Positions 35,720-44,186 of a stretch of 64,000 nt of DNA are shown one piece after another. The DNA lies in the NCBI RefSeq assembly GCF_034008635.1, contig NZ_CP125378.1, positions 5,828,501-5,892,500 on the forward strand, written 5' to 3'. The DNA comes from Pseudomonas sp. P8_229 (GTDB lineage Bacteria; Pseudomonadota; Gammaproteobacteria; Pseudomonadales; Pseudomonadaceae). Position 1 is the first letter of the stretch. Each line of letters opens with the position of its first letter. Under the pieces are notes generated by a model. It had not been told where the DNA came from and did no database searches. It saw only the letters and a list, made by a program, of their open reading frames with translations. The position numbers were made by a program, and so were the translations under genes.

Positions 35720-36110
35720 GAGTTTTTCCTGCGAAGCATTCTGAGTAGCGAGGGTGCGGCCGGAGCGCTTGGCCCGAGTCAAAGTGCGCTGAGGCGGGGA
35801 GAGTCCCGGCATCAACCAAGGGGGGCGCGTAAAGTTTGGCGGCGATTGTACTGGTCTGGCTCTTTAAACGATAGGGCGATGATGCCGCGCCTGCTGTTTG
35901 GCAGATTCAGCGGACAGTTTTTCACAGATGAGGTTCACTATTGGTTACAAAGTATGGCTAAAATGCCATCCAATTACCCAATAGCCGCTAACGGCATGGG
36001 CTCAAGGAAGTGCCACCGGGACAGTATTCGTATTCATGCCACTGCATCAGACCCTGGGCCTCCGGCCGGCAGGCGCGCAGTTTGTTCACTTTTGACGTGT
36101 GACGATTTCC
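35720..36110. other. Intergenic region between ybiT and lpxO
   Basis: About 390 bp between divergent genes. The half near ybiT is GC-rich and holds the unused upstream extension of its frame. The half near lpxO is AT-richer (35920-36000) with a TAAAAT box near 35955 and inverted CTATTGG/CCAATAG copies (about 35938-35987) that might be promoter elements. No gene seen. Confidence 0.35.
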
Positions 36111-37010
36111 GTGAAACTCATCATTGCCGCTATTTATGTCATTTCGATTGCATACGTTCACCTTCGTGGTCGTGTGCGTCACAAACTGGGCCGTCAACTG
36201 AGCGATCACTCGACGTTTCTGGCGCCTATCAATTGCTTCCTGTACCTGTTTTCGAAGAAACCGAACAAACCGTATCTCGATCCTTGCGAGTTTCCTGACC
36301 TGAGTCCGTTGCAGGCGCACTGGGAAGAAATCCGTCAGGAAGGGCAGGATCTGCTGCGCGCCGGTGAGATCAAGCGTTCGAATCAGTACGATGACGTCGG
36401 TTTCAACTCATTCTTCAAAAGTGGCTGGAAACGTTTCTACCTCAAGTGGTACGGCGAGAGCCATCCGTCGGCAATGAAGCTGTGCCCGCGCACCACCGAG
36501 CTGGTGCAGAGCATCGGTTCGATCAAGGCGGCGATGTTCGCCGAGCTGCCACCGGGGTCGAAACTGGTGCGTCACCGAGATCCTTATGCCGGCTCCTATC
36601 GTTACCACCTGGGGCTGGATACGCCGAACGATGCGGGTTGCTACATCAATGTCGACGGCGAGAGCTACCACTGGCGCGACGGCGAAGCGGTGATGTTCGA
36701 TGAGACCTATATCCACTACGCCGAAAACACCACGGACAAGAACCGCATCATCCTGTTCTGCGACATCGAGCGGCCGATGAAATATCGCTGGGCGGCGGCG
36801 TTCAACGCCTGGTTCAGCCGCACCGTGATGTCGGCGGCCGGTGCGCCGAACGATGCGGGCGACCGTACCGGCGGGATCAACCGCCTGTTTACCAAAATCT
36901 ACAAAGTCCGCCTGCGTGGCAAAGAGCTGAAAAAGCGTAATCGCGCGCGTTACTACATGGAAAAGTGGGCGATCTTCGGCGGTCTGCTGGCGGTGTTCAT
37001 TCTGATCTGA
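36111..37010 (+). CDS. lpxO: Lipid A hydroxylase LpxO
   Basis: A 299-residue Fe(II)/2-oxoglutarate dioxygenase that 2-hydroxylates secondary acyl chains of lipid A. One N-terminal membrane anchor (KLIIAAIYVISIAYVHL) precedes the aspartyl/asparaginyl-hydroxylase-like domain. Metal and cosubstrate residues are visible in LVRHRDPYAGSYRYHLGL (HxD) and YIHYAENTTDKNRIILFCD (distal His and Arg). A second hydrophobic stretch ends the protein (WAIFGGLLAVFILI). The GTG at 36111 aligns with the usual MKL start; a GTG 12 bases upstream is also possible. It acts at the inner membrane. Confidence 0.9.
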   Translation: MKLIIAAIYVISIAYVHLRGRVRHKLGRQLSDHSTFLAPINCFLYLFSKKPNKPYLDPCEFPDLSPLQAHWEEIRQEGQDLLRAGEIKRSNQYDDVGFNSFFKSGWKRFYLKWYGESHPSAMKLCPRTTELVQSIGSIKAAMFAELPPGSKLVRHRDPYAGSYRYHLGLDTPNDAGCYINVDGESYHWRDGEAVMFDETYIHYAENTTDKNRIILFCDIERPMKYRWAAAFNAWFSRTVMSAAGAPNDAGDRTGGINRLFTKIYKVRLRGKELKKRNRARYYMEKWAIFGGLLAVFILI

Positions 37011-37088
37011 GGCCATCGCCAACAGGTTGGCTTCCACAGGCGATGTGTAATTCTGGGGGCTCCCTTCAGAACGAAATGCATTCCAAAT

Positions 37089-37111
37089 GTGGGAGCGAGC
37101 CTGCTCGCGAA
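37089..37111. repeat. Single REP element
   Basis: GTGGGAGCGAGCCTGCTCGC is an isolated REP copy between lpxO and ku. A perfect hairpin CCTGTCAG-CTT-CCTGACAGG follows at about 37130-37149, near the ku stop codon, and may act as a terminator or 3' stabiliser. Confidence 0.7.
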
Positions 37112-37160
37112 AAGTCTCTCAAAGCCAACCTGTCAGCTTCCTGACAGGAACCGCATCTGA

Positions 37161-38033
37161 TTATTCCCCAGAAGCTTTTTTGGTCTTCCTCGCCGGCGCA
37201 GCCTTGCCGGCAGGCTTGGCTTTCGCCTTCGACCTGGCCGGGGCTTTGCCACCCAGGCTGCGCTTAAGCAGTTCGGTCAAATCGATGACATCCGCCGTTT
37301 TGCGCTCTTCCTCACCACCGACCGTCTCGACATCCTCGATCTTGCCTTCATGGGCCTTTTTCTCGACCAGGGCCATGATCTTGTCTTCGAATTCATCCTT
37401 GTAGTCCTCAGGACTCCATTCGCCGCTCATGTCCTGTACCAGGCGCCTGGCCATATCCAGTTCGCCCTTGGCCAGTTGCGGCTTGGTCACTTCGCTGCCC
37501 AACTCCAGCTCGTCCAGCCCGCGCACTTCCTGCGGCCAGCGCAGTTTGACCAGCACCAGCGCCGATTCCAGCGGCATCAGCGCCGCGAGATATTGCCGGG
37601 TGTGCAGAACGACGCGGGCGAGGGCGACCTTGTTGGTTTTACTCAGGGTTTCACGCAGTAATGCGTAGACCTTGCCACCGCGCTTGTCCGGGGCGAGGTA
37701 GTAGGGCGTGTCGATGTTTTGCAGGGGAATCTGTTCGGCGTCGACAAACGAAAAGATGTCGATGGTCTGGGTCGACACTGGGTGCGCCGAACGGATTTCC
37801 TCCTCGCTGAGCACCACGTAGCGCCCCTTTTCATAGGCCACGCCTTTGACGATGTGCTCTTTGGTGACCTCCTTGCCGGTGACCTTGTTTACCCGTTTAT
37901 AGCCCACCGGGTCCATGCTGCGGCTGTCCAGCCAGTCGAAGTCCACGCCGTGGGAGGAGGTTGCCGATACCAGCGCGACGGGGATGTGTACCAATCCGAA
38001 ACTGATCGCGCCTTTCCAGATTGCCCGAGCCAT
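37161..38033 (-). CDS. ku: Bacterial Ku, non-homologous end-joining protein
   Basis: A 290-residue Ku homologue. It starts with the conserved MARAIWKGAISFGLVHIPVA, followed by the core beta-barrel ring domain and the bridge. A Lys/Ala/Pro-rich tail (KAPARSKAKAKPAGKAAPAR and beyond) provides extra DNA contacts. Ku binds double-strand DNA ends and recruits the ligase LigD. No ligD gene is in the window, so the partner must be elsewhere. Length is typical. Confidence 0.95.
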   Translation of the reverse strand: MARAIWKGAISFGLVHIPVALVSATSSHGVDFDWLDSRSMDPVGYKRVNKVTGKEVTKEHIVKGVAYEKGRYVVLSEEEIRSAHPVSTQTIDIFSFVDAEQIPLQNIDTPYYLAPDKRGGKVYALLRETLSKTNKVALARVVLHTRQYLAALMPLESALVLVKLRWPQEVRGLDELELGSEVTKPQLAKGELDMARRLVQDMSGEWSPEDYKDEFEDKIMALVEKKAHEGKIEDVETVGGEEERKTADVIDLTELLKRSLGGKAPARSKAKAKPAGKAAPARKTKKASGE

Positions 38034-38221
38034 AGTGAGATCTCCGAGTGATGATCAGGTGACCTGCGGCGCGTGGCGAAAGTTTCCAGTGATTGCGCAG
38101 GACTCAAGGGTTCTGGTCAAGCCGTGTTACATGTTGTTTAACGCCCATGGGTTAACAAATCCGAACCGGCGGCGTAGCGTGGACTCCAAGGCTCTATTCC
38201 CTGTGCATCGTGAGGCCGCCC

Positions 38222-38563
38222 ATGAACCGAATTCCGCTAGGCATCATCGTTCTGCTCCTCGGGGCCGGTCTGGCGCACGCCGACATCGCGGCACCGCCCC
38301 CGTCGTTGTTGCTGGCACAAAGTCCCACGGGTACCAACAACAACCCCTACAACAGCCCGATCCGTCGGGCCAATCCCAACAGCATGCAGGGCACACAGCC
38401 CAATGCACCGGCGATTCGCGGGCCGAACACGGCGCCTGTGCCCAGTTCACCCACTGTCGGTAACGGCGGCATCGGCAATGGCCAGCAGCAACGTTCGGTG
38501 CCGAGCACACCGCCGAAATTCATTCCCAACCCACCTCCACGAGACGCAGACAGCAACCGTTGA
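38222..38563 (+). CDS. Exported Pro/Asn-rich hypothetical protein
   Basis: A 113-residue protein with a signal peptide (MNRIPLGIIVLLLGAGLAHA) and a disordered mature part rich in Pro, Asn and Gly (PSPTVGNGGIGNGQQQRSVP). It has no cysteine and no recognisable domain. The ATG at 38222 gives a proper signal peptide. It is followed 52 bp later by the sugar dehydrogenase gene. It may be a periplasmic or surface peptide; function unknown. Confidence 0.6.
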   Translation: MNRIPLGIIVLLLGAGLAHADIAAPPPSLLLAQSPTGTNNNPYNSPIRRANPNSMQGTQPNAPAIRGPNTAPVPSSPTVGNGGIGNGQQQRSVPSTPPKFIPNPPPRDADSNR

Positions 38564-38615
38564 ACGGCAGGACTGAGCGCCTGTCAGCCTTTCAAACGAA
38601 CAAAAGGAATCGTGC

Positions 38616-39761
38616 ATGTTGCGTAAAACCCTTCTAGCCACGCTGTGCGCCGGCGCGCTGATCAGCGCGCCAGCCTTCGCCGTCGCCCCCAAAGAGCTGC
38701 AAAGCGAGCAGGGCACCCTTGAAGTCACGACGATTACTCAAAACCTCGAGCATCCATGGGCGCTGGCGTTTCTGCCGGACGGCCAGGGCATGCTGGTGAC
38801 CGAGCGCCCGGGCAACCTGCGGGTGATTGGCGCCGATGGCAAGCGTTCGGAACCCATCAGTGGCGTGCCGAAAGTCTGGGCCAAGGGCCAGGGTGGTTTG
38901 CTCGACGTGGTGCTGTCGCCGGACTTCAAGCAGGATCGGCTGGTTTACCTGTCGTACGCGGAGGGCGGTGGCGCCGGGGACAAGGCCGGAACGGCAGTGG
39001 GCCGTGGACGGCTGTCGGACGACCTGCGGACCTTGAAAGACTTCAAAGTGATCTTCCGTCAGGAGCCGAAGCTCTCGACCGGTAATCACTTCGGCTCACG
39101 GCTGGTATTCGACCGCGACGGTTACCTGTTCATCACCCTCGGCGAAAACAACGACCGGCCGACCGCGCAGGACCTCGACAAATTGCAGGGCAAAGTGGTG
39201 CGAATCTTCCCCGATGGCAGGGTGCCGGATGACAACCCGTTCGTGGGCCAGTCTGGCGTACGTCCGGAAATCTGGTCCTACGGCCATCGTAACCCGCAAG
39301 GCGCGGCACTCAACCCGTGGAACGGCACACTCTGGGAGAACGAGCACGGCCCCCATGGTGGCGATGAGGTGAACATCATCGAGCGCGGCAAGAATTACGG
39401 TTGGCCGCTGGCGACCCACGGCATCAACTACTCGCTGCAACCGATTCCGGAAGCCAAGGGCAAAAGCGTCGAGGGCGCCGTCGATCCGCACCATGTGTGG
39501 GAGAAATCCCCCGGCGTTACCGGCATGGCGTTCTACGACGCTGATCGCTTCAAGCCTTGGCAGCAGAATCTGTTCATCGGCGCATTGGTCAGTCAGGAGC
39601 TGATCCGCTTGCAGTTTGACGGCGACAAGGTGGTGCATGAGGAGCGGTTGCTGGGGGGCCTGAAACAGCGGATTCGTGACGTGCGACAGGGGCCGGATGG
39701 TTATCTGTATGTGCTGACGGATGAGGACAATGGTTCGTTGTACAAGGTCGGCCTGAAGTAA
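38616..39761 (+). CDS. PQQ-dependent aldose sugar dehydrogenase (YliI/Asd type)
   Basis: A 381-residue exported dehydrogenase with signal peptide MLRKTLLATLCAGALISAPAFA. It has the six-bladed propeller of soluble quinoprotein glucose dehydrogenases: LEHPWALAFLPDGQGMLVTERPG at blade 1, TGNHFGSRLVFDRDGYLFITLGE, the PQQ/substrate site YGHRNPQGAALNPWNGTLWENEHGPHGGDEVN, and a C-terminal DVRQGPDGYLYVLTDE. In E. coli the homologue YliI oxidises aldose sugars with PQQ in the periplasm. AAAGGAATCGTGC precedes the ATG. Confidence 0.9.
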   Translation: MLRKTLLATLCAGALISAPAFAVAPKELQSEQGTLEVTTITQNLEHPWALAFLPDGQGMLVTERPGNLRVIGADGKRSEPISGVPKVWAKGQGGLLDVVLSPDFKQDRLVYLSYAEGGGAGDKAGTAVGRGRLSDDLRTLKDFKVIFRQEPKLSTGNHFGSRLVFDRDGYLFITLGENNDRPTAQDLDKLQGKVVRIFPDGRVPDDNPFVGQSGVRPEIWSYGHRNPQGAALNPWNGTLWENEHGPHGGDEVNIIERGKNYGWPLATHGINYSLQPIPEAKGKSVEGAVDPHHVWEKSPGVTGMAFYDADRFKPWQQNLFIGALVSQELIRLQFDGDKVVHEERLLGGLKQRIRDVRQGPDGYLYVLTDEDNGSLYKVGLK

Positions 39762-39791
39762 CCTTCGTTATGGCAGGCGGATAGTCCAGTG

Positions 39792-39885
39792 GTGAGGGGG
39801 GCTTGCCCCCCGTTCGCCTGCGAAGCAGGCGTAGTTAAAACGGGGGCCGCTCTGCGACCCAGCGAGGGCAAGCCCCCTCGTCACA
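39792..39885. repeat. Inverted-repeat element of a second family
   Basis: GTGAGGGGGGCTTGCCCCCC and GCGAGGGCAAGCCCCCTCGT, about 50 bp apart, form a long imperfect inverted repeat with an inner hairpin GCCTGC-GAA-GCAGGC. It is unlike the GGAGCGGGCTTGCTCGCGA REPs elsewhere in the window and lies between two convergent genes. Confidence 0.7.
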
Positions 39886-39904
39886 GGTGTCTGGGCACCA
39901 AGAC

Positions 39905-40999
39905 TTACCGAGGTGACAAAACCACCGCCGCGCGCAATTTTCCTCGCCCAAACCGGCTCATCTTCTCAAACTCCCCATGGCTGACCGGCACATGCTGGCA
40001 GTCCATGGGCTGGCGATGCTGGCTGTGATCGACGTCGGGGTCGTGCAGGTACACAAAGTCCTCGTCGCAGTCGGTCACCACCACCCAATGTGGTGACTTG
40101 GAGCGGGTCAGGCGGTAGCTGCTGATCAGCACCAGAGGCTGACCACCCGTCTTCAGCAGGCGCGGCAGATCCAGATGGGTGTCGATCATGCGTTCGATGT
40201 CGGTCTCCTGCAGTTGCGCGGTGAACTCCTCATGTACCAGGCGCATGACATCTTTTTTATGCTCATCGCGCACGCCATCGAGAAACAACGGCCCGGCCAT
40301 ACTCAATTGCAGACGCACGCGCAAACCCCGGCGCCATGCCGCCAGTGCCAACCCTTGTGGGCTGCAGCCACCGTGGCCAGAGGTCATGAACACCGTGGTC
40401 GCTTCTCGCCAGAGTTGCAGTTCCTCGCGCCGCTCCAGCAAACGCCCGGGTTGCAGCGCCCCCATGGCCATCAACAGGCATGCCGGGCCGCAGGTGAACT
40501 CGGTGGTTTGCGGGTAGTAGGGCACCTTGATGCTGCGTGAATCACGGTGTTGAACAATGCGTTTTTCCAGGCGCAGCGCGTCGGCATGGTCTTCGTAGTA
40601 ATCGTGAATCAGCGCAAAACGCCGATAGCTGTTGCGCTCGTACAAGGCAATCGCGGTGGGGTTGTCTATGCGCACTTCCAGGCGCAGGTACGCGCAATCG
40701 TGCTCAACCGCGCGGGCCTCGATGCGTTGCAGTAATTGGTTACCCAAACCGATGCCGCGCGCTTCACCAGCAATGGCGATGGAATACAGCCGCGCCAGCG
40801 AGGTGCCGCGATGAAACAGCACCAGTGCGTAGCCGAGCAGTTGACCGGCATGTTCGGCGACCAGCAACTGCGCATGGGCGCGGGTGATCATCCATTGAAA
40901 GCTACGGCTGGTCAGCCGGTCCGTGGTGAAACATTGCATTTCCAGGGCCAGCAGCGCCGGCAGATCTTCAACTACCGCCAAACGAAAAACAGCCTTCAT
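39905..40999 (-). CDS. GNAT acetyltransferase fused to a C39-like peptidase
   Basis: A 364-residue fusion. Residues 1-150 are a GNAT domain (acetyl-CoA loop GEARGIGLGNQLLQRI, then IALYERNSYRRFALIHDYY). Residues about 157-360 are a papain/C39-like cysteine peptidase (DUF3335 type): YYPQTTEFTCGPACLLMAMG with Cys170, His304 in SPHWVVVTD and Asp320 in YLHDPDVDH. No signal peptide, so it acts in the cytoplasm. The gene is divergent from a RimK-like ATP-grasp gene with 92 bp between starts. Published genome-context work on ATP-grasp amidoligases linked such fusions to these ligases; a peptide or protein-tail modification pathway is inferred. The start at 40999 is the natural GNAT start. Confidence 0.85.
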   Translation of the reverse strand: MKAVFRLAVVEDLPALLALEMQCFTTDRLTSRSFQWMITRAHAQLLVAEHAGQLLGYALVLFHRGTSLARLYSIAIAGEARGIGLGNQLLQRIEARAVEHDCAYLRLEVRIDNPTAIALYERNSYRRFALIHDYYEDHADALRLEKRIVQHRDSRSIKVPYYPQTTEFTCGPACLLMAMGALQPGRLLERREELQLWREATTVFMTSGHGGCSPQGLALAAWRRGLRVRLQLSMAGPLFLDGVRDEHKKDVMRLVHEEFTAQLQETDIERMIDTHLDLPRLLKTGGQPLVLISSYRLTRSKSPHWVVVTDCDEDFVYLHDPDVDHSQHRQPMDCQHVPVSHGEFEKMSRFGRGKLRAAVVLSPR

Positions 41000-41091
41000 A
41001 TGACCACCGTAAAAGTTGCGTAACGAAACGGGACTTTCGAAAAACTTCGTGCTTAATAGAAATGGTCTTGTTCTCCAACGGATCAATCTCT

Positions 41092-42666
41092 ATGTCAGCG
41101 GTACAGGGTCATTGGCGCGAAGTATCCGAGCAAAGTTTGCCGGCGGCAACTATTTTAAATCCAGCCATCAGAACTTCCGGTCAAGTGTTGATCATCGTCG
41201 AACGCAAGGAAGACTGGGCCTCATACTTTCCCAGCGAGGACATCGTCACCGCGCAGGAATACCTTGAGCAAATCCGTGACAGCGAGCCGGGCAAGCGCGT
41301 GCAGGTGATCAATCTGTGCCGCAGTTACAAGTACCTGGGGCACGGTTACTACTGCTCGCTGCTGGCTGAAGCACGTGGGCACAAGGTGATTCCATCGGTG
41401 CGCACCATCAGCGAACTGACCAGAAAATCACTGTACGGCCTGGCACTGGATGACCTGGATAAAACCCTGGAAAAAGCCCTGAGTCATCACCTGTATAGCG
41501 ATACCGAAGGTTTCACCCTGACACTTTACTTCGGCACGACGCATATCGAGCCGCTGCAGGATTTGGCTCGACAGTTGTTTGAAGTGTTCCCGTGTCCGAT
41601 TTTGTTAGTTGAATTTCGCCGAACTAACGGTTGGCACATCGAAGGCATTAAGTCTGGCGCCTTGCACAAGTTGCGTGACGATCAGGAAGATCAATTCGCC
41701 AATGCGCTGGACGGTTTCAGCCGTAAAGTCTGGCGGGTGCCACGCTCGCCACAAGTGGCGCGTTATGACCTGGCAATCCTGCACGATCCGCAGGAGGCCT
41801 TGCCACCATCAAACGCCAAGGCACTGGAGAATTTCGTCCGGGTCGGCAAGCGCATGGGTATCGATGTCGAGCTGATCGAGCGCAAGGATTATGCGCGCCT
41901 GGCCGAATACGACGGCTTGCTGATCCGCGAGACCACCAGCGTCGACAACCACACCTATCGCTTCGCCAAGAAAGCTGAAAGTGAAGGGCTAGTGGTGATG
42001 GATGACCCGACGTCGATCCTGCGTTGCACCAACAAGGTCTACCTGACCGATCTGCTCAACAGCCATCAACTGGGCATGCCGGCCACCGAAATTCTCTACA
42101 AGGAACGACCGGAAGACTTTGAACGGGTCGGCGAACGCCTGGGGTTTCCGCTGGTGCTGAAGATCCCCGACGGCTGCTTTTCCCGTGGGGTAATCAAGGT
42201 CGAAAGCCAGCAGGCGCTGCTTGAAGCCACCGCCGAACTGTTCGAACACTCGGTGTTGCTGCTGGCGCAGGAGTTTTTCTACACCGAATACGACTGGCGC
42301 ATCGGCGTGCTCAACCGCAAACCGATCTTTGCCTGCCAATACTTCATGTCCAAGGGCCACTGGCAAATCTACAACCACAAGGCCAAGGGCCAGGACATCA
42401 ACGGCGAGTGCCGCACCCTGGCCGTTCACGAAGCGCCGCGAGCGGTGGTGGAACTGGCGGTGAAGACCGCCAACCTGATTGGCGATGGCCTCTACGGCGT
42501 GGACCTGAAACAGGCCGGCGACAAAGTGGTGGTGATCGAGGTCAACGACAACCCGAACCTCGACGCCGGCATCGAAGACGCCTATTTGCAGGACGATCTG
42601 TATTCACTGGTGCTGGAAGAGTTCGTGCGACGGCTGGAGCTCAAACGTCGCGGCCAGGCCTGGTGA
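41092..42666 (+). CDS. RimK-family ATP-grasp ligase with RLAN N-terminal domain
   Basis: A 524-residue protein, much longer than ribosomal-S6-modifying RimK (about 300). Residues about 30-220 form the RLAN domain (VLIIVERKEDWASYFPSEDI; NLCRSYKYLGHGYYCSLLAEARGHKVIPS). Residues about 225-515 hold the RimK-like pre-ATP-grasp and ATP-grasp folds: DGLLIRETTSVDNHTYRFAK, MDDPTSILRCTNKVY, LVLKIPDGCFSRGVIKV (ATP), and the metal site VIEVNDNPNLDAGIED. ATP-grasp enzymes of this type form amide bonds between an acyl phosphate and an amine. Neighbours: divergent GNAT-C39 fusion and, 7 bp downstream, a CorA-like transporter gene. Substrate unknown. Confidence 0.85.
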   Translation: MSAVQGHWREVSEQSLPAATILNPAIRTSGQVLIIVERKEDWASYFPSEDIVTAQEYLEQIRDSEPGKRVQVINLCRSYKYLGHGYYCSLLAEARGHKVIPSVRTISELTRKSLYGLALDDLDKTLEKALSHHLYSDTEGFTLTLYFGTTHIEPLQDLARQLFEVFPCPILLVEFRRTNGWHIEGIKSGALHKLRDDQEDQFANALDGFSRKVWRVPRSPQVARYDLAILHDPQEALPPSNAKALENFVRVGKRMGIDVELIERKDYARLAEYDGLLIRETTSVDNHTYRFAKKAESEGLVVMDDPTSILRCTNKVYLTDLLNSHQLGMPATEILYKERPEDFERVGERLGFPLVLKIPDGCFSRGVIKVESQQALLEATAELFEHSVLLLAQEFFYTEYDWRIGVLNRKPIFACQYFMSKGHWQIYNHKAKGQDINGECRTLAVHEAPRAVVELAVKTANLIGDGLYGVDLKQAGDKVVVIEVNDNPNLDAGIEDAYLQDDLYSLVLEEFVRRLELKRRGQAW

Positions 42667-42673
42667 AGCGCCG

Positions 42674-43597
42674 ATGATCAGCAGTTTTGCATTGAGTCAT
42701 GGCGCGTTGCAGCGGGTCGAGCGGCTGGATGCCGAGGTGATGCTGTTCAGTAATCCCGATGCTGGCGAGCGCGACTTGCTCCACCGCCACTACAAGGTCG
42801 ACGAACACGCGCTGGCCTCGGCGTTGGACCCGGATGAGGTCTCGCGAATCGAGTTCCATCCCGACCACTTGTTTCTGATCTGGAAGCGCCCGGAAAATTA
42901 TTCAGGCGGTGGCAGCCTGGCGTTTGAAGTGTCGTCCTGCGGCCTGTTGTTTTCGCCCGGCCAGTTGCTGGTGATCGCCACTGACGACACGCCGCTGCAC
43001 GGCATTGGCACGCGCCAGCCGCTCAATGCGCCGCTGGATGTGTTGCTCGATTTGCTGTTCAACAACATCCACCACTACCTCGGCCACCTGAAGGTGATCA
43101 AACTGGTAGCCCGTGAGCTTCAACAGAAGTTCAACGCCTCGATGCAGAACCAGCATCTGGTGCAAATGTTCAACCTCAGCGAAAGCCTGATCTATTACAT
43201 CAACGCGCTGCATAGCAACGGCGCGGTGCTGACGCGGCTGCGCAATCATGCCGATAAACAGCATTTCGGCGGTGAAGCGATCGGGCTGATCGACGACCTG
43301 ATCATCGAAAACAACCAGTGCTACAAGCAGGCGGAAATCTACTCCACGGTGTTTTCCGGGCTGATCGATGCGCGCGGCAACTTGATGAACAACAGCATGA
43401 ACAACCTGCTGCGTAAACTGACGTTGATCAACGTGGTGTTTCTGCCGTTGAACCTGATCGCCAGCATTGGCGGGATGTCGGAGTTCAGCATGATGACGGC
43501 AGGCACGCCGTGGTGGATCTCGTACCCGGTGTTTCTGCTGGTGATGCTGTTGGGGGCGGGGGGGATGTTGTTTGGGCTGCGGCGGTTGGCCAAGTGA
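42674..43597 (+). CDS. CorA-like divalent cation transporter with GMS in place of GMN
   Basis: A 307-residue CorA superfamily protein: a cytoplasmic N-terminal alpha/beta domain, a long helix region (FNASMQNQHLVQMFNLSESL onwards) and two C-terminal membrane helices (LTLINVVFLPLNLIASIGGM and PVFLLVMLLGAGGMLFGLRR). The loop after the first helix reads GGMSEF, so the GMN signature of Mg2+-transporting CorA is changed to GMS. It may carry another cation, or move ions in the ZntB manner. It begins 7 bp after the ATP-grasp gene and is surely cotranscribed. Confidence 0.85.
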   Translation: MISSFALSHGALQRVERLDAEVMLFSNPDAGERDLLHRHYKVDEHALASALDPDEVSRIEFHPDHLFLIWKRPENYSGGGSLAFEVSSCGLLFSPGQLLVIATDDTPLHGIGTRQPLNAPLDVLLDLLFNNIHHYLGHLKVIKLVARELQQKFNASMQNQHLVQMFNLSESLIYYINALHSNGAVLTRLRNHADKQHFGGEAIGLIDDLIIENNQCYKQAEIYSTVFSGLIDARGNLMNNSMNNLLRKLTLINVVFLPLNLIASIGGMSEFSMMTAGTPWWISYPVFLLVMLLGAGGMLFGLRRLAK

Positions 43598-43611
43598 TTA
43601 ATCGGTGCCTG

Positions 43612-44186
43612 AGCTGACGCCTTCGCGAGCAAGCCCGCTCCCACATTGGATCTGTGTCTGACGCATAACCCCTGTGGGAGCGGGCTTGCTCGCGAAAGCT
43701 ATTTCAGCAGCACTGGAGCTCGGGATCAGTTGCCACATTGGATCTGTGTCTGACGCATAACCCCTGTGGGAGCGGGCTTGCTCGCGAAAGCTATTTCGGC
43801 AGCACTGGAGCTCGGGATCAGCTGCCACATTGGATCTGTGTCTGACGCATAACCCCTGTGGGAGCGGGCTTGCTCTCGAAAGCTATTTCAGCAGCACTGG
43901 AGCTCGGGATCAGCTGCCACATTGGATCTGTGTCTGGCGCATAACCTCTGTGGGATCAGGCTTGCTCGCGAAAGCTATTTCAGCAGCACTGGAGCTCGGG
44001 ATCAACTGCCACATTGGATCTGTGTCTGACGCATAACCCCTGTGGGAGCGGGCTTGCTCGCGAAAGCTATTTCGGCAGCACTGGAGCTCGGGATCAGCTG
44101 CCACATTGGATCTGTGTCTGACGCATAACCCCTGTGGGAGCGGGCTTGCTCGCGAAAGCTATTTCAGCAGCACTGGAGGCTCGGGA
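43612..44186. repeat. Tandem array of six 92-bp REP-containing units
   Basis: The string GTGGGAGCGGGCTTGCTCGC (or a close variant) recurs at 43674, 43766, 43858, 43950, 44042 and 44134, an exact 92-bp period. The array opens with an inverted REP (43622-43643), so the founder was probably a REPIN whose right half plus downstream DNA was amplified. Each unit ends with CAGCACTGGAGCTCGGGATC-AGCT, which matches the 3' end of the adjacent DUF2834 gene including its stop codon. The copy at 43950 is the most divergent. This 589-bp gap between convergent genes has no gene. Confidence 0.92.

Noticed and set aside
34064..36298. A 744-codon open frame antisense to the ABC-F gene
   Set aside because: It is the high-GC mirror of ybiT codons, rich in His/Gln/Leu/Val typical of antisense shadows, and has no similarity or start signals. 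It also runs across the terminator and intergenic DNA.
37161..38033. A possible Ku-LigD end-joining operon
   Set aside because: Neighbours are lpxO and a small exported protein; no ligase gene is in the window, so only Ku itself is reported.
43612..44186. Regularly spaced repeats at 92 bp considered as a CRISPR array
   Set aside because: The repeated unit is the full 92 bp including what would be the spacer; the inter-REP sequences are nearly identical, and no cas genes are present.
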